From contig CALJBF010000289.1 of NCBI GenBank assembly GCA_938027385.1, positions 1 to 12,117 of the forward strand: a DNA stretch of 12,117 bases, read 5' to 3'. Shown one piece after another: positions 6,202-12,117 of this stretch. A program made the translations under genes and the position numbers. Origin of the DNA: an uncultured Porphyromonadaceae bacterium (GTDB lineage Bacteria > Bacteroidota > Bacteroidia > Bacteroidales > Muribaculaceae). Below the pieces are notes generated by a model. The model was not told where the DNA came from. It saw only the letters and a list, made by a program, of their open reading frames with translations, and made no database searches. Within the stretch, counting starts at the first letter, position 1, and each line of letters starts with the position of its first letter.

Positions 6202-7818
6202 TCACGCTCCGCGCTCGGCGCGGTACTTGATGGCCGCCTTCACGAAACTCAGAAACAGCGGGTTGGGCGCAAGCACCGTCGACGAGTATTCGGGGTGATA
6301 CTGCGTGCCCAGGTACCAGCGTTTGCCGGGAACCTCGACCACCTCGACCAGATGCGTGCGCGGGTTCTCGCCGACACACTTCATGCCGGCCTCCTCGAAT
6401 CGCGCGCGGTAGTCGTCGTTGAACTCGAAACGGTGGCGGTGACGCTCGCCGACATGTGTCGAGCCGTATGCCTCGGCGGCAAGCGAACCGGGTTTCAGTT
6501 CGCAGTCGTAGGCGCCCAGACGCATCGTGCCCCCCATGTTCGAGACGCTCTTCTGCTCCTCCATCAGGTCGATGACATTGTAGGGGGTGTTGGGGTTCAT
6601 CTCGGTGGAATTGGCGTCGTGGAGTCCCAGTACGTTGCGGGCGAACTCTATGACCATGCACTGCATGCCCAGGCAGATGCCCAGGGTGGGCACGTCATGC
6701 TCGCGCGCCCATTTCAGGGCCACGAACTTCCCTTCTATGCCGCGCTGCCCGAATCCGGGAGCCACGATGATACCGTCGAGACCCGAAAGTTTCTCGTCGG
6801 CATCGGCCTCGGTGAGTTTCTCGGAGTGGATATAACGCAGGTCGAGATGCCGGTCGTTGTAGGTGGCGGCCTGTATCAGCGACTCGTCGATTGACTTGTA
6901 GGCGTCCTGCAGCTCGACGTATTTGCCCACCAGGCCGATGGTGACCGGCTCGGTGGCGCCCTCGAGTTTCTTCACGAAACTGAGCCAGGGTCCCATCTGC
7001 GGCTCACCCTCGGCCTTGACGTCGGTAAGGCGCAGAACCACCTCGTCGAGGTGCTGGTCATGCATGCGCAGGGGCACCTCGTAGATCGAGGGCACATCGA
7101 TGCTCTGGAACACGGCGTCGGGGGCCACGTTGCAGAACTGAGCGATCTTGCGGCGCGCCTCGGGGGTGATGTCATGCTCGGTGCGGAGCACCAGCACGTC
7201 GGGCTGGATTCCCAGCTCCTGCAGTTTCTTCACCGAGTGCTGGGTGGGCTTTGTCTTCAGCTCCTTGGCGGCCGCGATATAGGGCACGTAGGTAAGGTGC
7301 ACGCAAAGCGAGTCGCGCCCCAATTCCCAGCGCAGCTGGCGCACGGCCTCAAGGAACGGCAGCGACTCGATGTCACCGACAACGCCGCCGATCTCGGTGA
7401 TCACAAAATCATATTCGCCGGTAAGCCCCAGGGCCTTCACCGAGCGCTTGATCTCGTCGGTAATGTGCGGCACGATCTGCACCGTCTTGCCCAGATAGTC
7501 GCCGCGGCGCTCCTTGTTGATGACGCTCTGGTAGATGCGGCCTGTGGTGACATTATTGGCGCGGGTGGTGCGCACGTTGGTGAAACGCTCGTAATGCCCC
7601 AGGTCGAGGTCGGCCTCGTGGCCGTCGACGGTCACATAGCACTCGCCGTGCTCGTATGGGTTGAGCGTGCCGGGGTCGATGTTGATGTAGGGGTCGAATT
7701 TCTGTATCGTCACCCGAAAGCCGCGCGCCTTGAGCAGGCAAGCCAGCGACGATGATATGATACCCTTGCCGAGTGACGACACCACGCCGCCCGTGACGAA
7801 TATGTATTTTGTTTCCAC
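6202..7818 (-). CDS. pyrG: CTP synthase (glutamine-hydrolysing)
   Basis: PyrG makes CTP from UTP, ATP and glutamine, the last step of de novo pyrimidine nucleotide synthesis, in the cytosol. With the GTG start at 7818 the product is 538 aa, the normal size, and begins METKYIFVTGGVVSSLGKG as in homologues. The N-terminal synthase domain (about 1-270) has the P-loop-like GGVVSSLGKG (10-19), FDPYINIDPGTLNPYEHGE (41-59) and EIGGVVGDIES (142-152). The C-terminal class I glutamine amidotransferase domain (about 290-535) has the nucleophile Cys382 in GICLGMQC and the His508/Glu510 pair in HPEY. Extending the frame to TTG 7851 would place the start inside the -7 promoter box, so the GTG is preferred. 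It leads the pyrG-yidC-rsmA-mgtE cluster. Confidence 0.97.
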   Translation of the reverse strand: METKYIFVTGGVVSSLGKGIISSSLACLLKARGFRVTIQKFDPYINIDPGTLNPYEHGECYVTVDGHEADLDLGHYERFTNVRTTRANNVTTGRIYQSVINKERRGDYLGKTVQIVPHITDEIKRSVKALGLTGEYDFVITEIGGVVGDIESLPFLEAVRQLRWELGRDSLCVHLTYVPYIAAAKELKTKPTQHSVKKLQELGIQPDVLVLRTEHDITPEARRKIAQFCNVAPDAVFQSIDVPSIYEVPLRMHDQHLDEVVLRLTDVKAEGEPQMGPWLSFVKKLEGATEPVTIGLVGKYVELQDAYKSIDESLIQAATYNDRHLDLRYIHSEKLTEADADEKLSGLDGIIVAPGFGQRGIEGKFVALKWAREHDVPTLGICLGMQCMVIEFARNVLGLHDANSTEMNPNTPYNVIDLMEEQKSVSNMGGTMRLGAYDCELKPGSLAAEAYGSTHVGERHRHRFEFNDDYRARFEEAGMKCVGENPRTHLVEVVEVPGKRWYLGTQYHPEYSSTVLAPNPLFLSFVKAAIKYRAERGA

Positions 7819-7848
7819 TGTAAAGAGTGTGATTTTAATTACAACCGG

Positions 7849-7856
7849 CAAAGTTA
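7849..7856 (-). promoter_or_regulatory. Bacteroidetes -7 box of pyrG
   Basis: TAACTTTG (7856-7849) exactly matches the TAnnTTTG -7 consensus and implies a start of transcription near 7842, about 24 nt before the GTG. A good -33 element at the usual 19-21 nt spacing is absent. The nearest TTTG (7886-7883) is 26 nt away. The box is therefore well supported but the full promoter less so. Confidence 0.6.
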
Positions 7857-7919
7857 CAAAATATTCCGGTATTTCGCCACACCAAAATCACGGCCCGGCC
7901 CATAACCCGGCACATACAA

Positions 7920-7964
7920 GTCAGACCCGTCGGACAAGTCGGACTTGTCTGACGGGTCTGACGG
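7920..7964. repeat. 9-nt tandem array (GTCNGACNN) forming a 19-bp TCGGA-loop hairpin
   Basis: Five head-to-tail units, GTCAGACCC, GTCGGACAA, GTCGGACTT, GTCTGACGG and GTCTGACGG, fill 7920-7964. The first 19 nt (7920-7938) pair with 7944-7962 at every position, 18 Watson-Crick plus one G.T (7932 with 7950). The loop is TCGGA (7939-7943). It lies between the stop of the 8004-9716 gene and the pyrG promoter. It has no adjoining T-run. In a minus-strand transcript the G.T becomes an A.C mismatch, so the fold is slightly better on the plus strand. Confidence 0.88.
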
Positions 7965-7968
7965 CGAA

Positions 7969-7986
7969 CCGCCCCCGCGGGGGCGG
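7969..7986. other. Perfect 18-nt GC palindrome after the 8004-9716 gene
   Basis: CCGCCCCCGCGGGGGCGG is an exact palindrome made only of G and C, 17 nt after the stop codon. It is followed 6 nt later, in the direction of transcription, by the 19-bp TCGGA-loop hairpin. The two hairpins may together stabilise or terminate the transcript. Without a U-tract, intrinsic termination is inference. Confidence 0.5.
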
Positions 7987-8003
7987 CCACGGGGATGCTT
8001 GCC

Positions 8004-9716
8004 TCAGAATTTCTTCATCGGGCGCACCTTGTTGTAGAAATACTTGCGGTAGTCGAACGCCGAGCCGTCTGAGATCTTCACCGACTTGGCGCGCTCAAGG
8101 GCGTTCTCGGTACCTTCGGTCGATGTCCAGTAGTCATCGTTGTCGAGGGTAGAGCCGCCATTGGCGCGGAGAGCCGCGTTGAGGTCGGTCTTGTTGTCGG
8201 CCACGGCCTTCATCTCGTTGAAAGCGGGCAGATACCATCCGTCGCCCAGTTCGGCGCAGAGGCGGAACGCGGTGAGGTTGGCCAGCTCGGGGTCGTTGGC
8301 GCGGGCTACGGCCATATTGGCCTCGCCGTCGTCGAGACTCGACGCACCTAACTCTACGTAGTTGTCAGAGTTGGCACGCTTGTCCCACATGGCGTTGATG
8401 CGCCCCTGCTCTTTCACATTGGCCAGGGCTATGATTTTGCCCGAGGTGCCGTCGGCACTGACCTCGCAGACGATGCCCACCACATTGTCACCCTCGTAAT
8501 AGGGGTCGCCCACGGCGAAGGTGGTGACATCGGCCGGACGGTCGCCCACGTATGCCACGGCGCGCACGTTGCGTGCCACGTTTTTCGACGAGGCCAGCTC
8601 CGAGCCGTCGGTCAGCAGTACTGCCATGGCGCTGTTAGCGCCGTCAGCCGCATGCTCGGTCGAGCTCCAGTAATATGCGTCGGAAAGTGCGGTGCCTCCG
8701 TTGGCCGCAAGTGCGGCGTTGATCTGCGCCTTCATACCGGCAATTACCTTAAGCTCGGCTACGGCGGGGAGGAACCACCCCTCGCCCTGCGCGGCACAGC
8801 TCAGGAAAGCGGGCAGCGACTCAAGTGTGCCGTCGGCCTTGTCGGCAGCTTTCTTGTTGAGGTCGCCGCTCTCGGTGCTTTTGGCGCCGATCTTCTTGCC
8901 AAGCTCGCCCCAGTTCTCGGATGCCTCGGTGAGAGAGATTATACGGGCGTAGCTGTCATCGTCGGCCACCCAGTAGATGATGCCCTTCACATTGTCGACA
9001 TCATAGAGCTTGCCGACTGTGAAACGCGGCTCGGGTTTCTCGCCGAACTCGCGGAAAGCGCGCACCTGCGCCACCTCCTGTTTCTGAATGGCGAACATGC
9101 CGGGCATGTCCATCAGCGCGGTGTAGGCCATGGCGTCCATGTACTGGTCGGCCTCGGTCGACGACCAGTAGGTGGCCTCAGTGCTGACGGGGGCGAAACC
9201 GCGCGAGGTCAGCGTGGCGTTAATGGCGTCGAGCGCGCCGCGCATGGTCTGCAGTTCCTTCTGGGCGGGCAGATACCACCCCTGGCCCATCTCGACGCAG
9301 GCCTTGAAGGCGGGATAGAAGTCATAGTCGGGCGAGATGGCGGCCACGGTGGCCATGTTGGCGGGGCCGTACTCTTCGTCAGAGGCGTTTGTCACCTCGT
9401 ATGTGGTGCTGTAGCAGAGCGGCTGTGGCATGTCGGTGACAGCGGCCAGGGTACCGTAACTGCCGGTGGCGTCGACCGTTACCACCACGCCCTGGTTCAC
9501 GCCGTCGCTGTAGAAATCGCCCACGGCATACGGGCCGGTGGTCGGGTCGGCTACCGGGATGGACGCCTCGCCGAAGGCGAGATGATCTATGTCGGTAAGT
9601 TTGTATTCTTTTTTGGTGCCGTCTTTAAGCGTCACTATCAGCGCTTTGCCTTCGGCCTGGGCCAGTGCGGCGAATGCTGTGAGCATCGCCACGAGTGTGT
9701 ATATCGCTTTTCTCAT
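8004..9716 (-). CDS. Secreted protein with three DUF1566-like repeats
   Basis: The 570-aa product begins with a signal peptide: MRKAIYTLVAM, a hydrophobic run and ALAQA, with likely cleavage near residues 21-22. A short module, LIVTLKDGTKKEYKLTDIDHLAF (27-48), resembles the DI..ITF segment of the upstream protein. Three tandem domains follow (about 63-224, 233-389, 400-567). Each carries AF..C...G.GW(Y/F)LPA (W147, W314, W494, with Cys140, Cys307, Cys487), then YW(S/T)STE (183-188, 349-354, 529-534), and closes with VR (218-219, 384-385, 564-565). This is the pattern of the DUF1566/Lcl-like domain found on bacterial surface proteins; its biochemical role is not established to my knowledge. 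There is no sorting domain at its own C-terminus. The start overlaps the upstream stop by one base (TGATG), so the two are probably co-translated. Confidence 0.9.
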   Translation of the reverse strand: MRKAIYTLVAMLTAFAALAQAEGKALIVTLKDGTKKEYKLTDIDHLAFGEASIPVADPTTGPYAVGDFYSDGVNQGVVVTVDATGSYGTLAAVTDMPQPLCYSTTYEVTNASDEEYGPANMATVAAISPDYDFYPAFKACVEMGQGWYLPAQKELQTMRGALDAINATLTSRGFAPVSTEATYWSSTEADQYMDAMAYTALMDMPGMFAIQKQEVAQVRAFREFGEKPEPRFTVGKLYDVDNVKGIIYWVADDDSYARIISLTEASENWGELGKKIGAKSTESGDLNKKAADKADGTLESLPAFLSCAAQGEGWFLPAVAELKVIAGMKAQINAALAANGGTALSDAYYWSSTEHAADGANSAMAVLLTDGSELASSKNVARNVRAVAYVGDRPADVTTFAVGDPYYEGDNVVGIVCEVSADGTSGKIIALANVKEQGRINAMWDKRANSDNYVELGASSLDDGEANMAVARANDPELANLTAFRLCAELGDGWYLPAFNEMKAVADNKTDLNAALRANGGSTLDNDDYWTSTEGTENALERAKSVKISDGSAFDYRKYFYNKVRPMKKF

Positions 9717-10192
9717 CAGTTCCTGTATTTGATTGTTGTGTCGTTTGCCTTGACGATGTAGATGCCCGGGGCTTTGCCCGACATGTCAACGGCGCATGCC
9801 CCTGCGGCCGTGAGTGTCTGCAGACACCGGCCCTGGATGTCATAGACGGCAACCTCGATGCGCCGTCCGTCGGGAGCCTGGATATGAACCGTACCTGCGG
9901 CGGCACTGACGGTCAGGCCGTCGTCAAGCACCTGCTCCACGGCGTCGGGTTCAAGCTCGATGTCGAACCTCATGCTGCCGATGTCGCCCAGCGGCAGCGT
10001 GTCGGTGCCGTCGGCGTGCTCGACCTTCATGCCGTCGCCGTCAAAGGTAATCCTGGAGATGTCGTCGAGCCTGTACTGCACGCGCTCCGTGCCGTTCGAG
10101 GGGATTACCGTCAGGCAATCCTCGGCCCAGACGCACGCACCCCCTGCCAGGGCGGCAAGCGCGGCGACTGCGATTCTGATGTGATACCTCAT
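9716..10192 (-). CDS. Small secreted protein with a T9SS type A-like C-terminal domain
   Basis: The 158-aa product has an N-terminal signal (hydrophobic 7-20, likely cleavage after VWA at 21-23). Cys20 lacks a good lipobox, so it is probably not a lipoprotein. Residues 27-76 hold two copies of a short motif, YRLDDISRITF (40-50) and LPLGDIGSMRF (66-76). The C-terminal 70 residues match the outline of type IX secretion type A sorting domains: EVAVYDIQGRCLQTL (113-127), then VDMSGKAPGIYIVKA (135-149) and a basic end, KYRN. I identify this from pattern only. It is the first gene of a two-gene operon with the DUF1566-like protein, from its own promoter. Whether it is exported to the surface depends on a T9SS elsewhere in the genome. 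Confidence 0.85.
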   Translation of the reverse strand: MRYHIRIAVAALAALAGGACVWAEDCLTVIPSNGTERVQYRLDDISRITFDGDGMKVEHADGTDTLPLGDIGSMRFDIELEPDAVEQVLDDGLTVSAAAGTVHIQAPDGRRIEVAVYDIQGRCLQTLTAAGACAVDMSGKAPGIYIVKANDTTIKYRN

Positions 10193-10237
10193 GATAAATA
10201 TTGTGATAAATTATATGAATTGTGATATGTGTTTTCC

Positions 10238-10251
10238 GTGCATATATGCAC
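10238..10251. promoter_or_regulatory. Candidate operator: perfect 14-nt palindrome at the transcription start
   Basis: GTGCATATATGCAC is an exact palindrome lying 7 nt downstream of the TAACTTTG box, so it covers the expected start of transcription. Closer to the gene, the plus-strand 9-mer ATTGTGATA occurs twice, at 10200-10208 and 10219-10227, a 19-nt period. Both are plausible protein-binding sites controlling the secreted-protein operon. No regulator gene is in the window. Confidence 0.4.
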
Positions 10252-10258
10252 CTGAGCA

Positions 10259-10288
10259 CAAAGTTAGCCATATCCCGGCAATACGCAA
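10259..10288 (-). promoter_or_regulatory. Bacteroidetes-type promoter of the secreted-protein operon
   Basis: TAACTTTG (10266-10259) is a perfect -7 box, with a TTG (10288-10286) 19 nt upstream as the -33 element. The leader to ATG 10192 would be about 60 nt, AT-rich and without a Shine-Dalgarno sequence, as is usual in this phylum. The -33 element sits directly beside the T-run of the preceding terminator. Confidence 0.7.
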
Positions 10289-10289
10289 T

Positions 10290-10320
10290 AAAAAACCGGC
10301 AAATCTCACGATTCACCGGT
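10290..10320 (-). terminator. Rho-independent terminator of the radical SAM / LD-carboxypeptidase unit
   Basis: On the minus strand ACCGGTGAATC (10320-10310) pairs with GATTTGCCGGT (10305-10295) over 11 positions, two of them G.T, around a GTGA loop. A run of five further T follows (10294-10290). It lies about 90 nt after the LD-carboxypeptidase stop. The plus strand lacks a T-run after the stem, so it works in one direction. Confidence 0.85.
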
Positions 10321-10342
10321 CATAAAGATTAATTTTCACAAA

Positions 10343-10363
10343 TCGGACGGCAAAATGCCGCCG
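10343..10363. other. Small hairpin between the LD-carboxypeptidase stop and its terminator
   Basis: CGGCA (10348-10352) and TGCCG (10356-10360) form a perfect stem with an AAA loop. It is extended by TCG/CGA with one unpaired or mismatched step. It could be a weak upstream termination or RNA-stability hairpin. Confidence 0.35.
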
Positions 10364-10411
10364 AACAGCTCTTGCTTCACAGCAATCAATCTCCAATATA
10401 ATAAATATCAA

Positions 10412-11278
10412 TTAACCATATTTCTGTCTGTATTCGAGCCGTGAGCCGGCCGGGGTGACCGTCAGGCGCCCGGGTGCTCCGAGCAGTATGTGGCGGTTGG
10501 TGTCGACATGCCCTACGGGGGCGTCGAACGCAACAGGGCCGGGCACATCGGCGGCAAACTGGCCCAACATGGCGTACATGTCGTTCCAGTCACGCGAAGG
10601 GCGCCAGTCGGTGAACTGCCCTATGACGAGTCCCGCCAGACGCGACAGCACCCCCGAGATGCGCAGTTGCCAGAAGACACGCTCCACCTTATATATAGGT
10701 TCGGCGATATCCTCGACAACAAGTATCGACCCCGCCTTGAAGGGGTCGTATGCGGTATTTATCAGCGCCGAGACAACGGCAAGGTTTCCGCCTCGCACCA
10801 CACCCTGAGCGGCGCCGGGGCGGTTGTAGGGATGCGTCCCCCACTCCACGGCGACATCAGGGCGGTCGCCGGTAAGGATGCCGAGCAGAGAACGGTTCAC
10901 GGGGTCGTCGGGGCCGACGGCAAGCTGTTTCGCCATCGAACCGTGTACCGACACGATTCCGTGTCGCCCCCAGAGGGCATGCAGGGCCGAGACATCACTG
11001 AATCCCACAAGCCACCGCGGACGGCTCCACAGCGCGGGGTCGGCATCGAGGTCGTCGAGCAGGTGCACACAGCCGTAGCCGCCGCGCGAGCAGAGGATGG
11101 CCGCGGCATCGCCCGAAAGAGCGGCGCGCATGTCGGCAAGCCGCTCGGCGCGCGTGCCTGAGAACGAACCGCACTCACCCAGGGCGTGGGGCATCACCTC
11201 GGGCACGAATCCCCAGGCCTCAAGGGTGCGGCAGGCACCCTCGACCCTTGCGGGGTCGATGACCGATGCCGGCGACAC
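10412..11278 (-). CDS. LD-carboxypeptidase (peptidase family S66)
   Basis: S66 enzymes cleave the L,D bond before the terminal D-Ala of murein tetrapeptides in peptidoglycan recycling, usually in the cytosol. MccF-type immunity proteins share the fold. Counting from GTG 11278 (288 aa), the nucleophile motif GFSDVSAL gives Ser94, VVEDIAEP gives Glu189, and PVGHVDTNRH gives His257, a complete Ser-Glu-His triad. The oxyanion-side CSRGGYG (63-69) is also present. The family's first strand is encoded upstream of this GTG: the frame continues as HPAPLRPGDKVAIVSPAS. No ATG, GTG or TTG precedes it before an in-frame TAA at 11359. Either the start is non-standard or the protein is shortened. It follows the radical SAM gene by about 100 nt and is closed by the terminator at 10290-10320. 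Confidence 0.93.
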   Translation of the reverse strand: MSPASVIDPARVEGACRTLEAWGFVPEVMPHALGECGSFSGTRAERLADMRAALSGDAAAILCSRGGYGCVHLLDDLDADPALWSRPRWLVGFSDVSALHALWGRHGIVSVHGSMAKQLAVGPDDPVNRSLLGILTGDRPDVAVEWGTHPYNRPGAAQGVVRGGNLAVVSALINTAYDPFKAGSILVVEDIAEPIYKVERVFWQLRISGVLSRLAGLVIGQFTDWRPSRDWNDMYAMLGQFAADVPGPVAFDAPVGHVDTNRHILLGAPGRLTVTPAGSRLEYRQKYG

Positions 11279-11327
11279 GATGGCTACCTTGTCGCCGGGG
11301 CGCAGCGGGGCGGGGTGGATTATTGGG

Positions 11328-11373
11328 GTGACGGGAGCGATGGGAATTATGGGAATTTATGGGAGTTATGGGA
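11328..11373. repeat. 9-nt tandem array (NTTATGGGA) between the radical SAM and LD-carboxypeptidase genes
   Basis: Plus-strand units are GTGACGGGA (11328), GCGATGGGA (11337), ATTATGGGA (11346), ATTTATGGGA (11355, 10 nt) and GTTATGGGA (11365). All end in GGGA. The array begins 8 nt after the radical SAM stop codon. It runs into the conserved N-terminal reading frame of the LD-carboxypeptidase. The 10-nt unit places a TAA (11359-11357) in that frame. Confidence 0.8.
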
Positions 11374-11381
11374 AAGCGGGG

Positions 11382-12117
11382 TCAGTTGACCTGCACGGGG
11401 ATGCCGGTGGCCTCGGAGATGCGTCGGCCGATGGCACGCAGCTCGTCGATAGGCACTTTCACCAGCTCGCGGGCGGGCGTGGGGCGGTCTATCGAGTAAA
11501 GCATGATCTCGCGCGGGCGGATGCGGCGATAGGCCGCGATGAGCGCCTCGATCTCGGCATCGGTGGTATTGTCGATCTCCACCTCCTCGTAACGGCCGCG
11601 GAGCATCATGGTCTGTATGATGCCGGTTCCGGCAAAGGCGGTGAGCCCCGAAATTACCTTCTCGGCTGTGAAACCGGGCTGATTGGGGCGGTCGATGGTC
11701 TGAATGGTGCTGTCTATGGCCGAATCGAGTTTCAGGATGTTGTTGTCGACCCGGCGCAGGGCCTCTACCATCCCGGGGGTGAATATGCGGGTCGAGTTCG
11801 TGAGCACACTTACCCTGGCCTCGGGATAATAGCGGTCGCGCAGAGCCATCACATCATCGATCACGGCGGGAAACTCGGGGTGGAGCGTAGGCTCGCCGTT
11901 GCCCGAGAAAGTGATTACGTCGAGGCTTTCGCCGGCGGCGTGCATGGCCGCCAGTTTCTCGCCGAGCAGACGCGCCACCTCGGCCCGCGGGGCGAACCCG
12001 GTGGTGCCGGGACCCTGCGAGTTGAATCCGGCCTCGCAGTAGAGGCAGTCGAACGAGCATATCTTGCCGTCGTTGGGGGTGAGGTTCACCCCTAACGACG
12101 TGCCGAGCCGGCGCGAG
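11382..12117 (-). CDS. Radical SAM protein, COG0731-like (5' end outside window)
   Basis: The open frame continues past an internal GTG at 12089 to the window edge. The extra codons (SRRLGTSLG before VNLTPNDGK) match the usual upstream sequence of this family, so the true start is outside. The [4Fe-4S]/SAM motif is CSFDCLYC, a CX3CX2C spacing, at visible residues 20-27. The following TFSGNGEPTLHPEF is the glycine-rich SAM-binding segment. Later VLTNSTRIF, LKLDSAIDSTIQTIDRPN and LYSIDRPTPA are typical of the tRNA-wybutosine-synthesis-related radical SAM group found widely in bacteria. The bacterial substrate is not known to me, so I give no function beyond the radical SAM chemistry. It probably shares a transcript with the S66 peptidase gene downstream. 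Confidence 0.9.
   Translation of the reverse strand, partial: SRRLGTSLGVNLTPNDGKICSFDCLYCEAGFNSQGPGTTGFAPRAEVARLLGEKLAAMHAAGESLDVITFSGNGEPTLHPEFPAVIDDVMALRDRYYPEARVSVLTNSTRIFTPGMVEALRRVDNNILKLDSAIDSTIQTIDRPNQPGFTAEKVISGLTAFAGTGIIQTMMLRGRYEEVEIDNTTDAEIEALIAAYRRIRPREIMLYSIDRPTPARELVKVPIDELRAIGRRISEATGIPVQVN

Noticed and set aside
8652..9761. Long plus-strand open frame (369 codons) opposite the DUF1566-like gene
   Set aside because: It is a shadow of the repeat-containing gene. The minus-strand frame has a signal peptide and three conserved repeats; this one has neither.
10041..10316. Minus-strand 91-codon frame overlapping the start of the small secreted protein
   Set aside because: It starts upstream of the promoter's -7 box and is out of frame with the signal-peptide gene, which has clear family features.
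11097..12095. Plus-strand open frame (332 codons) opposite the radical SAM gene
   Set aside because: The minus strand carries the CX3CX2C cluster and family motifs. The plus frame is Gly/Arg-rich with no recognisable domain.

Overview
The window reads as chromosomal DNA of a GC-rich member of the Bacteroidales, plausibly a Muribaculaceae-type gut bacterium. Four things support this. The gene pairs pyrG-yidC and rsmA(ksgA)-mgtE are familiar Bacteroidetes neighbours. Three promoters carry a Bacteroidetes -7 box (TAnnTTTG, here always TAACTTTG). There are no Shine-Dalgarno-like leaders. Two secreted proteins have Bacteroidales-style modules, including a C-terminal domain like the type IX secretion sorting domain. 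The family-level assignment is inference. Every credible gene lies on the minus strand, so transcription runs right to left.

From right to left: (1) A 5'-partial radical SAM protein with a CX3CX2C motif (11382-12117) is followed by a peptidase family S66 LD-carboxypeptidase (stop at 10412) and a classical hairpin plus U-tract terminator (10290-10320). (2) A new promoter, interlocked with that terminator and followed by a perfect 14-nt palindrome, drives two secreted-protein genes. The first is a 158-aa protein with a sorting-like C-terminus. The second, joined by a 1-nt TGATG overlap, is a 570-aa protein with three DUF1566-like repeats. Two strong hairpins follow the second stop codon. (3) pyrG (CTP synthase) has its own -7 box and starts at GTG 7818. 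It is followed by yidC (membrane insertase), rsmA (16S rRNA dimethyltransferase) and mgtE (Mg2+ channel), probably one housekeeping transcript. rsmA and mgtE overlap by ATGA. (4) A repeat- and palindrome-rich spacer (1546-1791) precedes a single-pass membrane protein of unknown function (1006-1536). Another pair of hairpins then precedes gap (glyceraldehyde-3-phosphate dehydrogenase), whose 3' end lies outside the window. gap has a promoter about 140 nt upstream of its start and a possible 24-codon leader ORF.

The coding content is mostly ordinary housekeeping. The unusual signal is between genes. Four spacers carry short tandem arrays with a 9-nt period directly after a stop codon. The units differ: GTCNGACNN twice, CATANGNCA once and NTTATGGGA once. 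The two GTCNGACNN arrays fold into hairpins with the same 5-nt TCGGA loop and the same single G.T pair. Each is preceded by a GC-only hairpin next to the stop codon, so the same two-part 3' element appears twice about 7 kb apart. The LD-carboxypeptidase also lacks any standard start codon upstream of its conserved first strand. No mobile element, CRISPR array, tRNA or rRNA was seen. No gene-free stretch exceeds 300 bases; the longest are 722-1005, 1546-1791 and 10193-10411, and their contents are itemised.
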